Assembly: GCF_040958095.1 (NCBI RefSeq)
Contig: NC_091214.1
Coordinates: forward strand, 10,263,371 to 10,327,370
DNA length: 64,000 nt
Reading direction: 5' to 3'
DNA from: Procambarus clarkii
Lineage: Eukaryota > Arthropoda > Malacostraca > Decapoda > Cambaridae
Below the pieces are notes generated by a model. The model searched no databases. It saw only the letters and a list, made by a program, of their open reading frames with translations, and was not told where the DNA came from. A program made the translations under genes and the position numbers. Below are positions 44,466 to 54,700 of this stretch, piece after piece. Each line of letters starts with the position of its first letter. Position 1 is the first letter of the stretch.

Positions 44466-45240
44466 CCAGGTCAGTGGTTCTCTATGGTGAACACAAATGT
44501 AGATACTTATATATAATGTGTGTATTAGTGTAATAACAGCAAAAGGATTATGCTGGGAGGAGCCATATGGGTGACGATGGTGACGTCGTCTGCACGATTT
44601 GTCTAGCTGTTTAGAGGGTGGCCACTATGCTCTTTGGGCGCACTACAAGCTTAGGTGTACAGTTACGGTGCATAAAACATGTAGATACTTATATATAATA
44701 TGTGTATATAGGGTAATAACACTGCAAAAGGTATTGTTGGGGGAGAAAGTTTAGTGCGTGTGACCTTGAAAGAGTGAGGGAGCCGCCAGCCGCCATCTGT
44801 GTATAGCGACGACTCCTAGTGCCTGAAATAACTATATCAGCTTAGCTGTACAGTTGTGGGGAACAAAATATATACATACTTATATATAACGTCTGTATAT
44901 AGTGTAATAACACCACAACTGGTATTGTTGGGGGAGAAAGTTTAGTGCGTGTGTTGAGGGAGTGGCAGCGAGTGGCTGGCTGGTGTGTGGTGGTAACTCT
45001 TCGTTGCTTTTCGACTCTCAATACCAACTTAGTGGTTCGTTATGGTGACCAAAACATGCAGATACTTATATATAACCTGTGTATAGAGTGTAATAGCAGC
45101 AAAACTATTTGTTTATTGTTTTATAAACATAATAATTGAATCACTAATATGCACATCATACTTTTGAGTATAGCGATTATTCACCACTTTTATTATATAA
45201 ATATATTACAATACACACTATTGAATAATATTACTGCAAA
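44466..45240 (+). repeat. satellite block, ~185-190-bp units
   Basis: Four units, each with TAGATACTTATATATAA, TGTATATAGTGTAATAAC and GTTGGGGGAGAAAGTTTAGT or GCTGGGAGGAGCC; landmarks at 44550, 44737 and 44927. Related to 32.2-32.6 and 33.0-33.4 kb. The last unit includes the uninterrupted paralogue (45217-45229) of the Penelope target site. Confidence 0.8.
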
Positions 45241-45740
45241 AAAACTAAGAAAAAATAAATCGGAGACATTGAAACAATTAGGTAATAATATCTTTGTAGC
45301 AACTCCCATCTGTCAGCGCGGGTGACGCTGACCGGGTCTGACGACCGCTCTGTCAACGCCCACTTTTTGCCAGACTTCCTCGGTCAATTGCGCCCAAAAT
45401 ATGTCACCTACGATTTTTTTTTATTTTTTCCGTGCTCAGGGGACACAAATTAACATATTTAGAAGACGAAAAAAAAATTTTGAATTTTTTTTTTTCTTGC
45501 GCACAGGGGTGTAAATGTCCCAAGGACCCCTGAGCAGTGTAAGGGTTAATCTTTACCATATCAAGTTGAGAAGCTTCAATAGTTTTGGTATACACTACTC
45601 TCATTTTTTAAATGAAATTAAATAGAGGATAACAGTACAGAATTTTTTATTTAATAAAATATAATATTTAAATGTAAAGGATGCCATAAAACAGGCATTA
45701 AATATAATGAAATATCAATTTCTCGTTGAGCTCCGATAAC
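45241..45740. other. non-coding, dispersed repeat
   Basis: No gene seen. 45480-45550 shares text with 32930-33020. The rest is AT-rich. Confidence 0.45.
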
Positions 45741-45744
45741 ACCC

Positions 45745-46604
45745 CTAACCTTACCTTACCTTGAGGTTATCTTCAGGTGATTTTGGGGCTCAGCAACCCC
45801 GCGCCCCGGTCGTCAACCAGGCCTCCTCATTGCTGGATTGGTCAACCAGGCTGTTGGACGCGGCTGCTCGCAGCCTGACGTATGAGTCATAGCCTGGTTG
45901 ATTAGGTATCCTTTGGAGACGTTTGTCAAGTTCTCTCTTGAACACTGTGAGGGGTCGGTCAGTTATGCCCCTTATGTGTAGTGGAAGCGTGTTGAACAGT
46001 CTCGGGCCTCTGATGTTGATAGAGTTCTCTCTCAGAGTACCTGTTGCACCTCTGCTCTTCAGCGGGGGTATTCTGCACATCCTGCCATGTCTTCTGGTCT
46101 CATGTGATGTTATTTCTGTGTGCAGGTTTGGGACCAGCCCCTCTACTATTTTCCATGTGTAAATTATTATGTATCTCTCCCGCCTGCACTCAAGAGAATA
46201 CAAATTTGGATCTTTAGTCAATCCCAATAGTTCAGTTGTTTTACTGAGTGGATTCTAGCAGTAAAGGATCTCTGCACGCTCTTCAGGTCAGCAATTTCTC
46301 CAGCTTTGAAAGGGGCTGTCATTGTGCAGCAGTACTCCACTCTAGAGAGCACTATCGTCTTGAAAAGTATCATCATCGGTATAGCATCTCTAGTGTGAAT
46401 GGTTATTGTTATCCAACCTGTCCTTTTTCTTGTAGTTGTGACGGCTACGTTATTGTGTTCTAAAAGGTAAGGTCTTCCGACATGAGTACACCCATATCCT
46501 TTGCATTGTTTTGTACGTGGTTTTCGTTTTTATATTTTCATTTTTTCCGTAGCACATGAGCTGGAACTTATCTTCGTTAAACACCATATTTTCTGTAGCC
46601 CATA
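45745..46604 (-). pseudogene. CR1-like reverse transcriptase C-terminal part, in the intron
   Basis: Minus strand. ENMVFNEDKFQLMCYGKNEN near 46540-46600, degenerate sequence with several stops between, then YSLECRRERYIIIYTWKIVE, NIRGPRLFNTLP and a tail with SNSLVDQSSNEEAW (45790-46227). The 3' UTR reads CCTTGAGGTTATC (complement at 45760). It is the same family as the nested insertion at 23.3-24.3 kb but more decayed. The 5' cut at 46604 abuts a palindromic CCCCTCCCCCGAAGGAGGAGGGGC-like stretch. Confidence 0.75.
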
Positions 46605-47471
46605 GAAAGCCCCTCCCCCGAAGGAGGAGGGGCCACCCAACGCCACCGCAGGTTGTCAGAAACAACCCAAAAGCCCACAAATTCCAAGAGTTCCAGTGAA
46701 GGTAGGTGGAGAATAGGAGCTGCAGCAGTGAAAAACACCCTAGCATAAATACCAGCTACATCAAATAACATCAAAACCCCCTAAAACAGAGCCGGCTAAC
46801 TCTAGGGCAACCACGTTAGCACAAAGCCACACACAAACCAGGTAAATAAACCCAAACTGATAGCTGTCTGTGGAGGCTTCATTACTACAAAAACAAAAGA
46901 AACAAAATCTGAAAAACAGTCAAACAAAAATAGTGAACCAGTAAACCCCAACATCGCAGGCTACAGTATAACACTGAACCAATAGGGATGCAGGCCCAAC
47001 TGGTCAGTCATTACGAGTGAATCACTTGGGTTAGAATCCTTTTTGGAGTTGTTTGGCTGTTTCAGTGCTCTGTTTACTGTGAAACTTGCAGTTATCTGTA
47101 TTGCTTCACTTATGTTCTGGATGTTTACTCAGTGAGGGGTGATGGTAACGATGCAAAGCTCCCAGTGCCTCTGTGAAGGTACCAGTTTCTGGTCCAAGGT
47201 AAACCATACAGGACTCCTCTGACTCATGTGACTCACTTGATGAGAGCCATCTCAGCAGACAAGTTCAGTGAGCCACCAAAGGCTTCTCCATAAACCCCTT
47301 AAATTCAAAATGAAAATGAATCATGGAGTTTTATTTTAAATATATTCGGCAGTTTTCTAAAGGGATCAATTATTTATAATAGTGTTGCATATAAGTTGTT
47401 CTTTCTCTGCTTTTTCCAGAGCATCTAAGAGATTCCAATTTAAACTACCTGCATTTCCATATACAGTACTG
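46605..47471. other. non-coding intron DNA
   Basis: Nothing coding recognised. 47030-47290 is a second member of the dispersed family at 38220-38480. Confidence 0.45.
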
Positions 47472-47473
47472 TA

Positions 47474-48764
47474 CAGTGGAACCTCGATTAACGAGTGGCT
47501 CTATTAACGAGTTTTTCCAGTAAAGAGCAAGCCACTCGCAGCAAATTTGTCTCTACAGTATTGACGAGCTCGCCTCTATTAACGAGCAAAACCACATGGT
47601 AATTCCTAGCATCTCGCGGGTTCTCGCAAATTTTCGGACGCCTCCAACGCCAGTGTTGTTGTTGTATCGCACACGACAAGCATCCCTCTGGATTTATTTG
47701 AGCTTTTCTTTGAGTTTTTAGTGGTTTTGTGACTACAATTTGTAACACACGATGTCTCCAAAGAAGCTGCTTGCTAAAGTTAGTGTTGTCAAGAGGAAGA
47801 AAGACACAATTACTGTGGATTTAAAGAAGGAAATTATAGCAAAGCATGAGTGTGGTGTCTGTGTGACTGATCTCACAAGGGAGTATGGCAGGTCCTCATC
47901 AACAATTTACACCATTAGTAAGGGAATGAGGAGGTAAAGGAGGATGCTGCCTATTCCAGTGAGATCAGGGAAGTGTTGGGAATGTTTGAAAAGGTGAACG
48001 CATTCTTGGAAAAGCTGCCCTGATAAAGCAGTGACAACCCGGTGTGTGAAAATGTTTAATTAATTTATCACTTTGTGATAACACTTTGTGAAAGTGTTAT
48101 CACTTTCGCAGGGATATCTCGCTTGAAAGTGACACACTTTTTTCTCTTGAATGCACCCAAACACCGCGCTCAAGCGTCATTTGAGCAAATATTTCTATAA
48201 AATCCAATTCTTATCCGATCGACTTGCGGATTGTATACATGTTTGCCATGAAATTTCCGTTTTCTCTAATAACCACATTGCCTATTTGGGAGAACGGCAT
48301 TGTATTGTATCTTCGTGGTAAGACCATTATATTGTTGACACAACGAGTGTAATCGACGTAGTTTTTTATTTGGTGCTGGTCTAACACATCCTTGTGTGAC
48401 ATTTGAAATGAAATTTGGGTGAAATTCCCAAGAAGAGAGAGTCCGCCTGACTCAGAGGTGGATTCTCCTTCCACACCATAACCCCTCTCCTCCTTCCCAC
48501 CTCCCCATCGTCTCCCTCAAGCCAGCAACTACTCTTCATAAGGTAAAGTAAACATTAAAACACTACAACAAAACATTTATATTTACATGTGCAGTATTAT
48601 ATTTACATAAAAAAAAGTCATACAAGTATGGATGTTTTTGGGAGTGGAACGGATTAAATTTATTTCCTTTATTTTAAATGGGGAAATTTGTTTCACAAGA
48701 CGAGTTTTCCAGGTAATGAGCTCGGAGCCAGAACGGATTAAACTCGTTAATAGAGGTTCCACTG
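47474..48764 (+). mobile_element. Tigger/pogo-like DNA transposon with internal deletion
   Basis: 1,291 bp between TA dinucleotides (47472-47473 and 48765-48766). The ends CAGTGGAACCTCGATTAACG and the complementary GTTAATAGAGGTTCCACTG are the Tigger-type TIR. The interior keeps only the beginning and the end of the transposase gene plus a long non-coding 3' part, so it is non-autonomous. Confidence 0.9.
47752..48030 (+). pseudogene. Tigger transposase remnant (N-terminal HTH and C-terminal end)
   Basis: Starts at ATG 47752 with MSPKKLLAK and the CENP-B/pogo N-terminal helix-turn-helix (LKKEIIAKHECGV, YGRSSSTIYTI). The frame stops at 47935-47937. In a neighbouring frame EIREVLGMFEKVNAFLEKLP follows, like the extreme C-terminus of Tigger proteins, so the whole catalytic DDE part was deleted between about codon 60 and the end. 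It cannot encode a transposase. Confidence 0.85.
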
Positions 48765-48798
48765 TATTAGTACAAGAAATCCATTGATAATATCTTAC

Positions 48799-48984
48799 CT
48801 GAAGATTAGCTACTCCACGCGAAATGTTGAAAATGTGTTTGTGATTCTTCAGGAGTGTTTGTAACCCTCCACATTCATTCTTCAGTGCTGACAGCTGGTT
48901 TGGTTCCATACGTTTAGCTATGTCACCCAGAGTCATGCTGCCTCCACGATCCCAAGTTACAAAACTATTCTTGCTTATTTCAAC
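48799..48984 (-). CDS. TRMT44: penultimate exon of the TRMT44-like gene
   Basis: A 186-bp exon with acceptor ACAG at 48985-48988 and donor CAG|GTAAGA at 48799/48798 (minus strand), 62 codons in phase 0 on both sides. It encodes WDRGGSMTLGDIAKRM and the conserved block LSALKNECGGLQTLLKNHKH, which in TRMT44 lies shortly before the C-terminal CCCH finger. The next exon in phase is 43244-43411. Upstream exons, including the methyltransferase domain, are not visible in the window and should lie beyond 60 kb, because 49-60 kb is transposon. Confidence 0.75.
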
Positions 48985-49114
48985 CTGTCATCATTTAAAA
49001 AATGCATTATACAAAAACATGTAATTAGAAGACAGTTATTATTATTATTATCAAATAAATTATCTCATCACTACTGTCTCAATGTTTCAAACATATCACA
49101 AAATATAATGGCAT

Positions 49115-49327
49115 TCAATTACAAATGGACTTAGGAACTTCCATTACTAAGGAAGAGTTGCAATAAAGTTTTTTCCATGCAAGACATGAGCTCCCCAGGA
49201 GACACATGAGAGGACTAAGAGAAGGGCCAAGGTGAACTAAGCGTAGAGGTAAAGCACATAGTGACCAAGACAGGCGAGTGTCAAGTAAGTAATTATCAAA
49301 AGAAGGCACCAAACCGGGAAGGCTATG
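49115..49327 (-). mobile_element. I-element scraps: fused 3' tail and thumb fragment
   Basis: Minus strand. 49283-49327 is a second copy of the I-element 3' end (GGTTTGGTGCCTTCTTTTGA, tail CTTACTT). It is joined to a fragment encoding LDTRLSW that corresponds to the region just after the reverse transcriptase, now degenerate. This points to an I element inserted into another I-element copy. Confidence 0.65.
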
Positions 49328-50937
49328 TAAGTAAGTAAGTAATTATCAAAAGAAGGCACCAAACCGGGAAGGCTATGTAGCACCATCAAATACGCAAAAT
49401 AATCAGAGGGCGCTAAATATCACCAAGGATGCCAATACGAGAACAAAAACGCATAAGGCGAACGATATCAAAAGTATCCGAGTCACCAAGAATTCTATCG
49501 AGGGACAGGTGACCGCGAGGGGCGGTCGGAAAGCAAGACACACGCTCGTCCTGGAAGTCAGGACATTCAAGAAGGACATGCACGACCGTAAGAGGGACAA
49601 TGCAACTAGGACAATAAGGGGCAGGGCGGCGCTCCATCAAGTGACCATGGGTTAAGCGAGTATGGCCAATACGCAACCTCGCCAGAGCTGTTTCCCACCT
49701 CCGGTTACGGTGGAAGGAGGACGGCCACGAGGAAACACAACATTTAAGAGTACGTAGCTTGTTACCAGTAACAGACAACCAAAAAGCCTGCCAACGGGTA
49801 AGGACTGAGGAATGGATAACCGGGTAAAAGTCGGAATACGGAATGCCTTTACGAGAGATGGGACAAGAGCGGACAGCTTCCTTGGCGGCAGCATCCGCAC
49901 GCTCATTTAAAGACACACCAATATGGCTGGGAACCCAACAAAACTCAACCGACTTAAATTTACTGTGAACGAGAAACAGCCAATGCTGGATCTCGACAAC
50001 TACTGGATGAACCGGATTAAAGGACCCGAGAGCCATGAGGGCACTACGAGAGTCAACAACAACTACAAAGGAAGACTGACAACGAGAAAGCAGGAGACGA
50101 AGAGCATAGAGAATAGCATAAAGTTCCGCTGTAAAGATGCTAGTCTCCGGAGGCAAGCGACACATATAAGTGCGATCAGGAAAAACAACAGAGTAGCCAA
50201 CACCGTCCGCTGACTTAGACCCATCGGTGAAGACAGAAACGGAGCGGGAGTGAGAAGAAAAGTGCTCGAGGAAAAGGCGTTTTAGAACCGTAGGAGGGGT
50301 AAAAGCTTTAGTGATACGGGTCAAGGATGTACAAAACCGCGGAAGAGGGACCCTCCACGGGGGCAAAGAAGGAACAACACGAGGAGAAACATTAGAAATA
50401 CGAACGGAAAGAGAATCCTGTAGGCGAGATAACCGGACAGAAAGAGGGAGGTGGTGAAGAGGAACAGGAACCGTAGGAGGGGTAAAAGTTAAAGCACAAC
50501 AGAGGCGAGAGGAAGGATGTTGTAAGGACCGCGCAAGATAGCGAAGACAGTAGCGATCACGGCGGTCCTGGAGAGACAGGAAGCCAGTGTCAACATACAA
50601 GCTAAGGACGGGAGTCGAACGAAAGGCACCAGAAGTGAGGCGCAACCCAGTATGGTGCAAAGCATCAAGATGGCGAAGAGTAGAAGGGGAAGCAGACGAG
50701 TAAGCAGGGCAACCATAATCGAGCTTAGACAGGACGAGAGAGGAATGTAAAGCAAGGAGAGTGTGCCTATCTGCCCCCCAAGAAGTATGGGACAATACCC
50801 GAAGGAGGGTAAGGGCCTTAGAGCACTCAACACGAAGGTAAGAGATATGGGGAGACCAAGACAAACGAGTGTCAAGGAATAACCCCAAAAGCTTCGCGGA
50901 ATCTTTGTACTCAAGAGGATGACCATAAAGTGACAAA
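49328..50937 (-). mobile_element. I-element copy 3, 3' part
   Basis: 3' UTR, RNase H and the end of the reverse transcriptase of the third I-group copy, cut at about 50937 by the 6.2-kb insertion; the 5' part resumes at 57151. Closely similar to copies 1 and 2. Confidence 0.92.
49413..50936 (-). pseudogene. I-element copy 3 ORF2, RT end plus RNase H
   Basis: 507 codons without a stop on the minus strand. LGLFLDTRLSWSPHISYL, RNase H with FTDGSKSADGVGYS, TAELYAILYAL, VVDSRSALMAL and NERADAAAKEA, and the C-terminal CPSC...H...C finger, ending at the normal stop 49413-49415. The region around TRITKAFTPP is intact here, where copy 2 has a 2-base insertion. The upstream reverse transcriptase is separated by the large insertion. 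Confidence 0.9.
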
Positions 50938-50984
50938 AAACCAGCGTTGAATGTAATGAAACGCCATTTTCTGGGTGAGCCCCG

Positions 50985-51395
50985 GAGGCTCCCTGGAGCT
51001 TATCGGGCTAATGTGTGTTATGTTAGACCGGGACATTAGCTAAGGAGTTCAGACCTACCAGGGACCAGCGCCAGAACCTGGCCCCTTCAGAGAGGTTTCA
51101 GGGAGCAATGGCCCTGGAAAACCCCATATGGTTGGGGGTTTTCCTTATCTGCCATCGACCGGGGTTAGGCACCCAGAAAGGTAGGCGTAACAAAACAAAC
51201 CCCACATGGTAAGAAACTACAACAAAAACCGAACAGAGAGGTAGAAAACTCCCTACAATCCCAAGGAAACAAGCAAACAAGCAAACATCACACTTTACTG
51301 CCGCGCCGATCGTCCGCGCAGCCCTCCCCACCCCGGGAGGGGGAGGGGGGAGCCCCGGACCTACCGCGCCGGCTGCCAAGCTCCAGTTCGGAAGC
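50985..51395. repeat. ~400-bp module, left copy
   Basis: Inverted copy at 56735-57130, nearly identical. Includes GGGACCAGCGCCAGAACCTG; a diverged relative (GGGGACCAGCACTGGAACCC) appears at 60279. A 93-codon frame (51098-51379 minus, 56741-57022 plus) reads the same in both; the one base difference I noticed in it is synonymous, which is too little to call it a gene. Confidence 0.8.
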
Positions 51396-51439
51396 TAAGC
51401 TTCAACCAACGCGAAAAAACCGCCGACCGGTGGGAGGGA

Positions 51440-51537
51440 GGGTTTCCAGGGAGCCTCCGGGGCTCACCCAGAAAATGGCGTTTCATTACATTCAACGCTG
51501 GTTTTCTGTGGGGAGCCCCTACGGCTCCCTGGAGCTT
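51440..51537. repeat. complete S block (imperfect hairpin)
   Basis: CCAGGGAGCCTCCGGGGCTC on one side and GAGCCCCTACGGCTCCCTGG on the other, around AACGCTGGTTTTCTG. Each insertion end holds one half. A diverged relative at 63780-63840 (GTTGGGTTTCTGGGGAAGAG, CCTTATGGCTCCCTGAAG) shows the block is contiguous elsewhere. Confidence 0.75.
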
Positions 51538-53654
51538 CATACCCAAAGAGAAGGAAAAGAAAGGGCTAACCCGGGAGGCGGCCGCCACAAACTCTGCAAC
51601 GCAAAGCCAAGACAACCGGTCGCAAACCTGCGACCCAAGGCAACAAGAACGCCCAAGAACAGACGCACATATGGATGGGCGGCCAAAAACCTGTGCGACC
51701 CACAATTCCCTGCGCCCGAAATGAGCCCGAGACGTCACCAACACAGCAGCAATTGCTGCAAACGTCTGAACAGCACGGGCGCAAAGACAGACCGCAGTAA
51801 GAAGGAAAACACTGCGGACGACCCGGGAAACCCGAGCCCTGAAAACAGGGAACGAAGGAACCGGATCAACCACAGCGCATCCCCAGGCACGGTACGCCGG
51901 CAACAGCAAAAAGCACAACTGGACAACACAGGACGCACCCCCCGGCCAAACCAAACAAGTACCAATACCCCAAGAACCCCTCCGGAAAGCAGCCGTCTCG
52001 ACCGTCGCCAGGACAGAGAAAGGCTGCACACCAATAAAGCTACCACCAGTACCAAAGAGGAGGAAACTGAAACCGAAGGGGCTACCACAAACTGAGGGGA
52101 AGAGAAGAAGGCACCCTGAACAAGGACCAGGATGGCTCAGGCAACTCATGAGCAGGCCGGAGGGGAAACAAAACGCGAGAAGACGTAATAACCGTCATAC
52201 AGTCTCCAAGACGAAGCTCGCAGGTGGGACACCGTCAACAAAGCCACCTGAACACCATAGAGATGGCGATACCTGCGTCAAAATACCAGACGCGAAGAGC
52301 CAAAGAGAAGGCCGAACCAGTCACGGACAGGACCGATTCGGCCTGCTGAAAGAGGCGAAGCCTCAGGAAAAACGCCCCGGGTACGGACACCTATCAAGCA
52401 GCGTCTGAAAAGAAGGCCGGGCCGGCCACAGTGGAACCATAAAGACTGTTCTCGTGGGAATGGGCTGCAACTGAGCCAGAACCCGAAGCAACAGCTGGAC
52501 CGGGAGAAGAGGTACAGGTACCCCCCACCTCGACCAGGCCTGCCGAAAGCCTCCACCGTGAAGTCCTCGCAGGTGGGAAGGGCGCCACAAAACGGGCGAC
52601 GCCTAGACCACGCCGACCCGAAGACGTCCACGGCCAGGAGTCCAGAAGCCCAACAGAGCCAACAAAACGAATCGGCGACGACTGGCCAACCCACGAAGAG
52701 GAATGAACCGAGACAGCTGTCCACCAGGACGCAGGACACACCCCGGACACGAACCACACGGTTAACCAAACCCCCTGTGGTTCCGGCAAGAACCACCAGA
52801 GAACAGTCCAAACAGAGCCGAATGGTAGAGTACCTAGTGACCCAAACCCTCCGAAGCGCAAACCAGACAGCCATGAACACCTGAACCGGGCTGTGAGCCC
52901 GACGGACAGACAGACTCCATCAACCTCGGCCGACCTGGTGAGCACTGGTCACAAAGCCCCAGCCGAGAGACGACCCGTCCGTGAACACATCGAGCGAAGG
53001 CTCGGGGAGCCGCCAAGGCACGGAACCCCGAAAACCCCAAAGAGGAAGCTGGTGACGCAGCACCAACACCAGATCCCCAGAGGAACCCAAGGAATGCAAG
53101 AGGCGGAAGTGGAGTCTCCGTAGGAACCAACCGACGCCGGAGCCAAACCCGACTCCGCGGGCAGACAAGCACGCCAAAGTGCAAACTCCCGCACAACCGC
53201 CCAAGCAACCGCTGAGCAACCCGGGACCCCCTCCTGAACAGCCAAAGGCGGGACCACAGCCACAGTAACACTTCTGGAGGGAAGACAATGAGGGGCCCAA
53301 GAGCCTGAAACAAGGCCCAGGTCCGAACCCGGGACGGAAACAGAAGGTAAAACCTCCAGATCACCAGGAAACCAAACCCAGCGATCTGGAAAGAACCATC
53401 CCCTGGCGAGCAGACAAGCGGACTGACTGGGAGCCCACTCCAGCCAGTCGTCGAGGTAGGCCAGACACCGAATCTCAGACGCAGACAGGGCACTAAGATC
53501 CGGTAAAGATGCAAAGAGTATACAAAGTGCCCTTCACAAAATAGGGAATGCAATAAAAACAGCAAACCTGAAGCCCCACCACCAAAGCATTGTATGACAA
53601 TCATATGAAGACATATTATGACACATGACAATCATTATATGACAATATGACAAT

Positions 53655-53765
53655 TATAATCAAAGCATTATATGACAAAGAGTGCTGGGAAGACGGGACA
53701 CCACGAGAGTAGCTCTCATCCTGTAACTACACTTAGGTAAGTACACATAGGTAATTACCAACCGT
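53655..53765 (+). mobile_element. CR1-like 3' end scrap
   Basis: AGTGCTGGGAAGACGGGACA and CATCCTGTAACTACACTTAG match the end of the CR1-like copy at 63140-63205 (complement). This family ends with CTTAGGTAAGTACA-type repeats. Confidence 0.7.
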
Positions 53766-54249
53766 GCTAGCCCCAGAAAAACTGGAGAGGAACGTGCCAA
53801 GAAGTGACCTGGAGGTCCAGGTCCACCATCCATGCACCCGGCCCTAACAGAATCCGAACAGGAGACAACAGTCCTCCGAGCAGGGCAGAGGATCCAGGGC
53901 GCAGACGGAAGTAGTCCAGAAGAACTGCAGACTGGAAAAGCTCATGACTGCAAAGAGCAGACGGGAAAAGCTCATGACAGCAAAGAGCAGACGGGAAGCC
54001 CAGAAGGATGGGGCGGATCGACCACGCCCCACGCACCCACGAAGAGGAAATGACGAAGCGCAGGGAAGAAGCCCACCCCGCCAGCTCTGAACCCCCCCCA
54101 AGGGGGAGAAGCCGTCCTCCGACGCCAGCAGAGGCCGGAAGACAACCCAAAGCGCCCACCAACAGCGGGACCAAGCGAGAGGCAACAGAGCAAGCTGCTC
54201 CCCCAGCGCCCAGTCAACAGAGAAGGGAACAGAACCCCTTCAGAAAGAA

Positions 54250-54700
54250 AAAGTACACTACCGAAGTCATGAGGAGAGACTACGGGAATGAAACCACACT
54301 TCGCTGGAAGAGGAAGTGAGGGGAGACCTGATCACCACATACAAGATACCCAAGGGAATCGACAGGGTTGAGAAGGACAGGCTATGTAACACAAGGGGCA
54401 CACGCACTAGGGGACACAGGTGGAAACTGAGTACCCAAAAGAGCCACAGATAGAATTAAAGTTTCTTTTTTTTTTTTTTTTTTTTTTTTTTGAGTGTCAG
54501 AATGGGAACGGGAAAGCACTAAGAAGTAATGTGGCGACTCCTCACACAAGTAACGAGGCTGACCCCCATACAATGTCACATGTAGACATGACAGAGCCCA
54601 AGAGGCACAGGAACCGATACACCTGTTGACGGACGGTTGAGAGGCAGGACCAAGGAGCCAGAGCTCAACCCCCACAAGCACAACTAGGTGAGGACATATA
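54250..54700 (+). mobile_element. CR1-like C-terminal fragment with poly(T) run
   Basis: Encodes RGDLITTYKIPKGIDRV and RGHRWKLSTQK, the C-terminal block also found at 63.1-63.5 and 60.5-60.7 kb. A run of 29 T lies at 54463-54491 and the 3' UTR follows (GTAGACATGACAGAGCCCAA, also near 63610). Broken. Confidence 0.65.

Larger units (their letters stand above)
43412..48798 (-). other. 5.4-kb intron of the TRMT44-like gene
   Basis: Bounded by the donor GTAAGA (48793-48798) and the acceptor at 43412-43414, both on the minus strand. It contains ~188-bp satellite units, two CR1-like fragments and a Tigger/pogo remnant, which explains its size. Confidence 0.7.
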
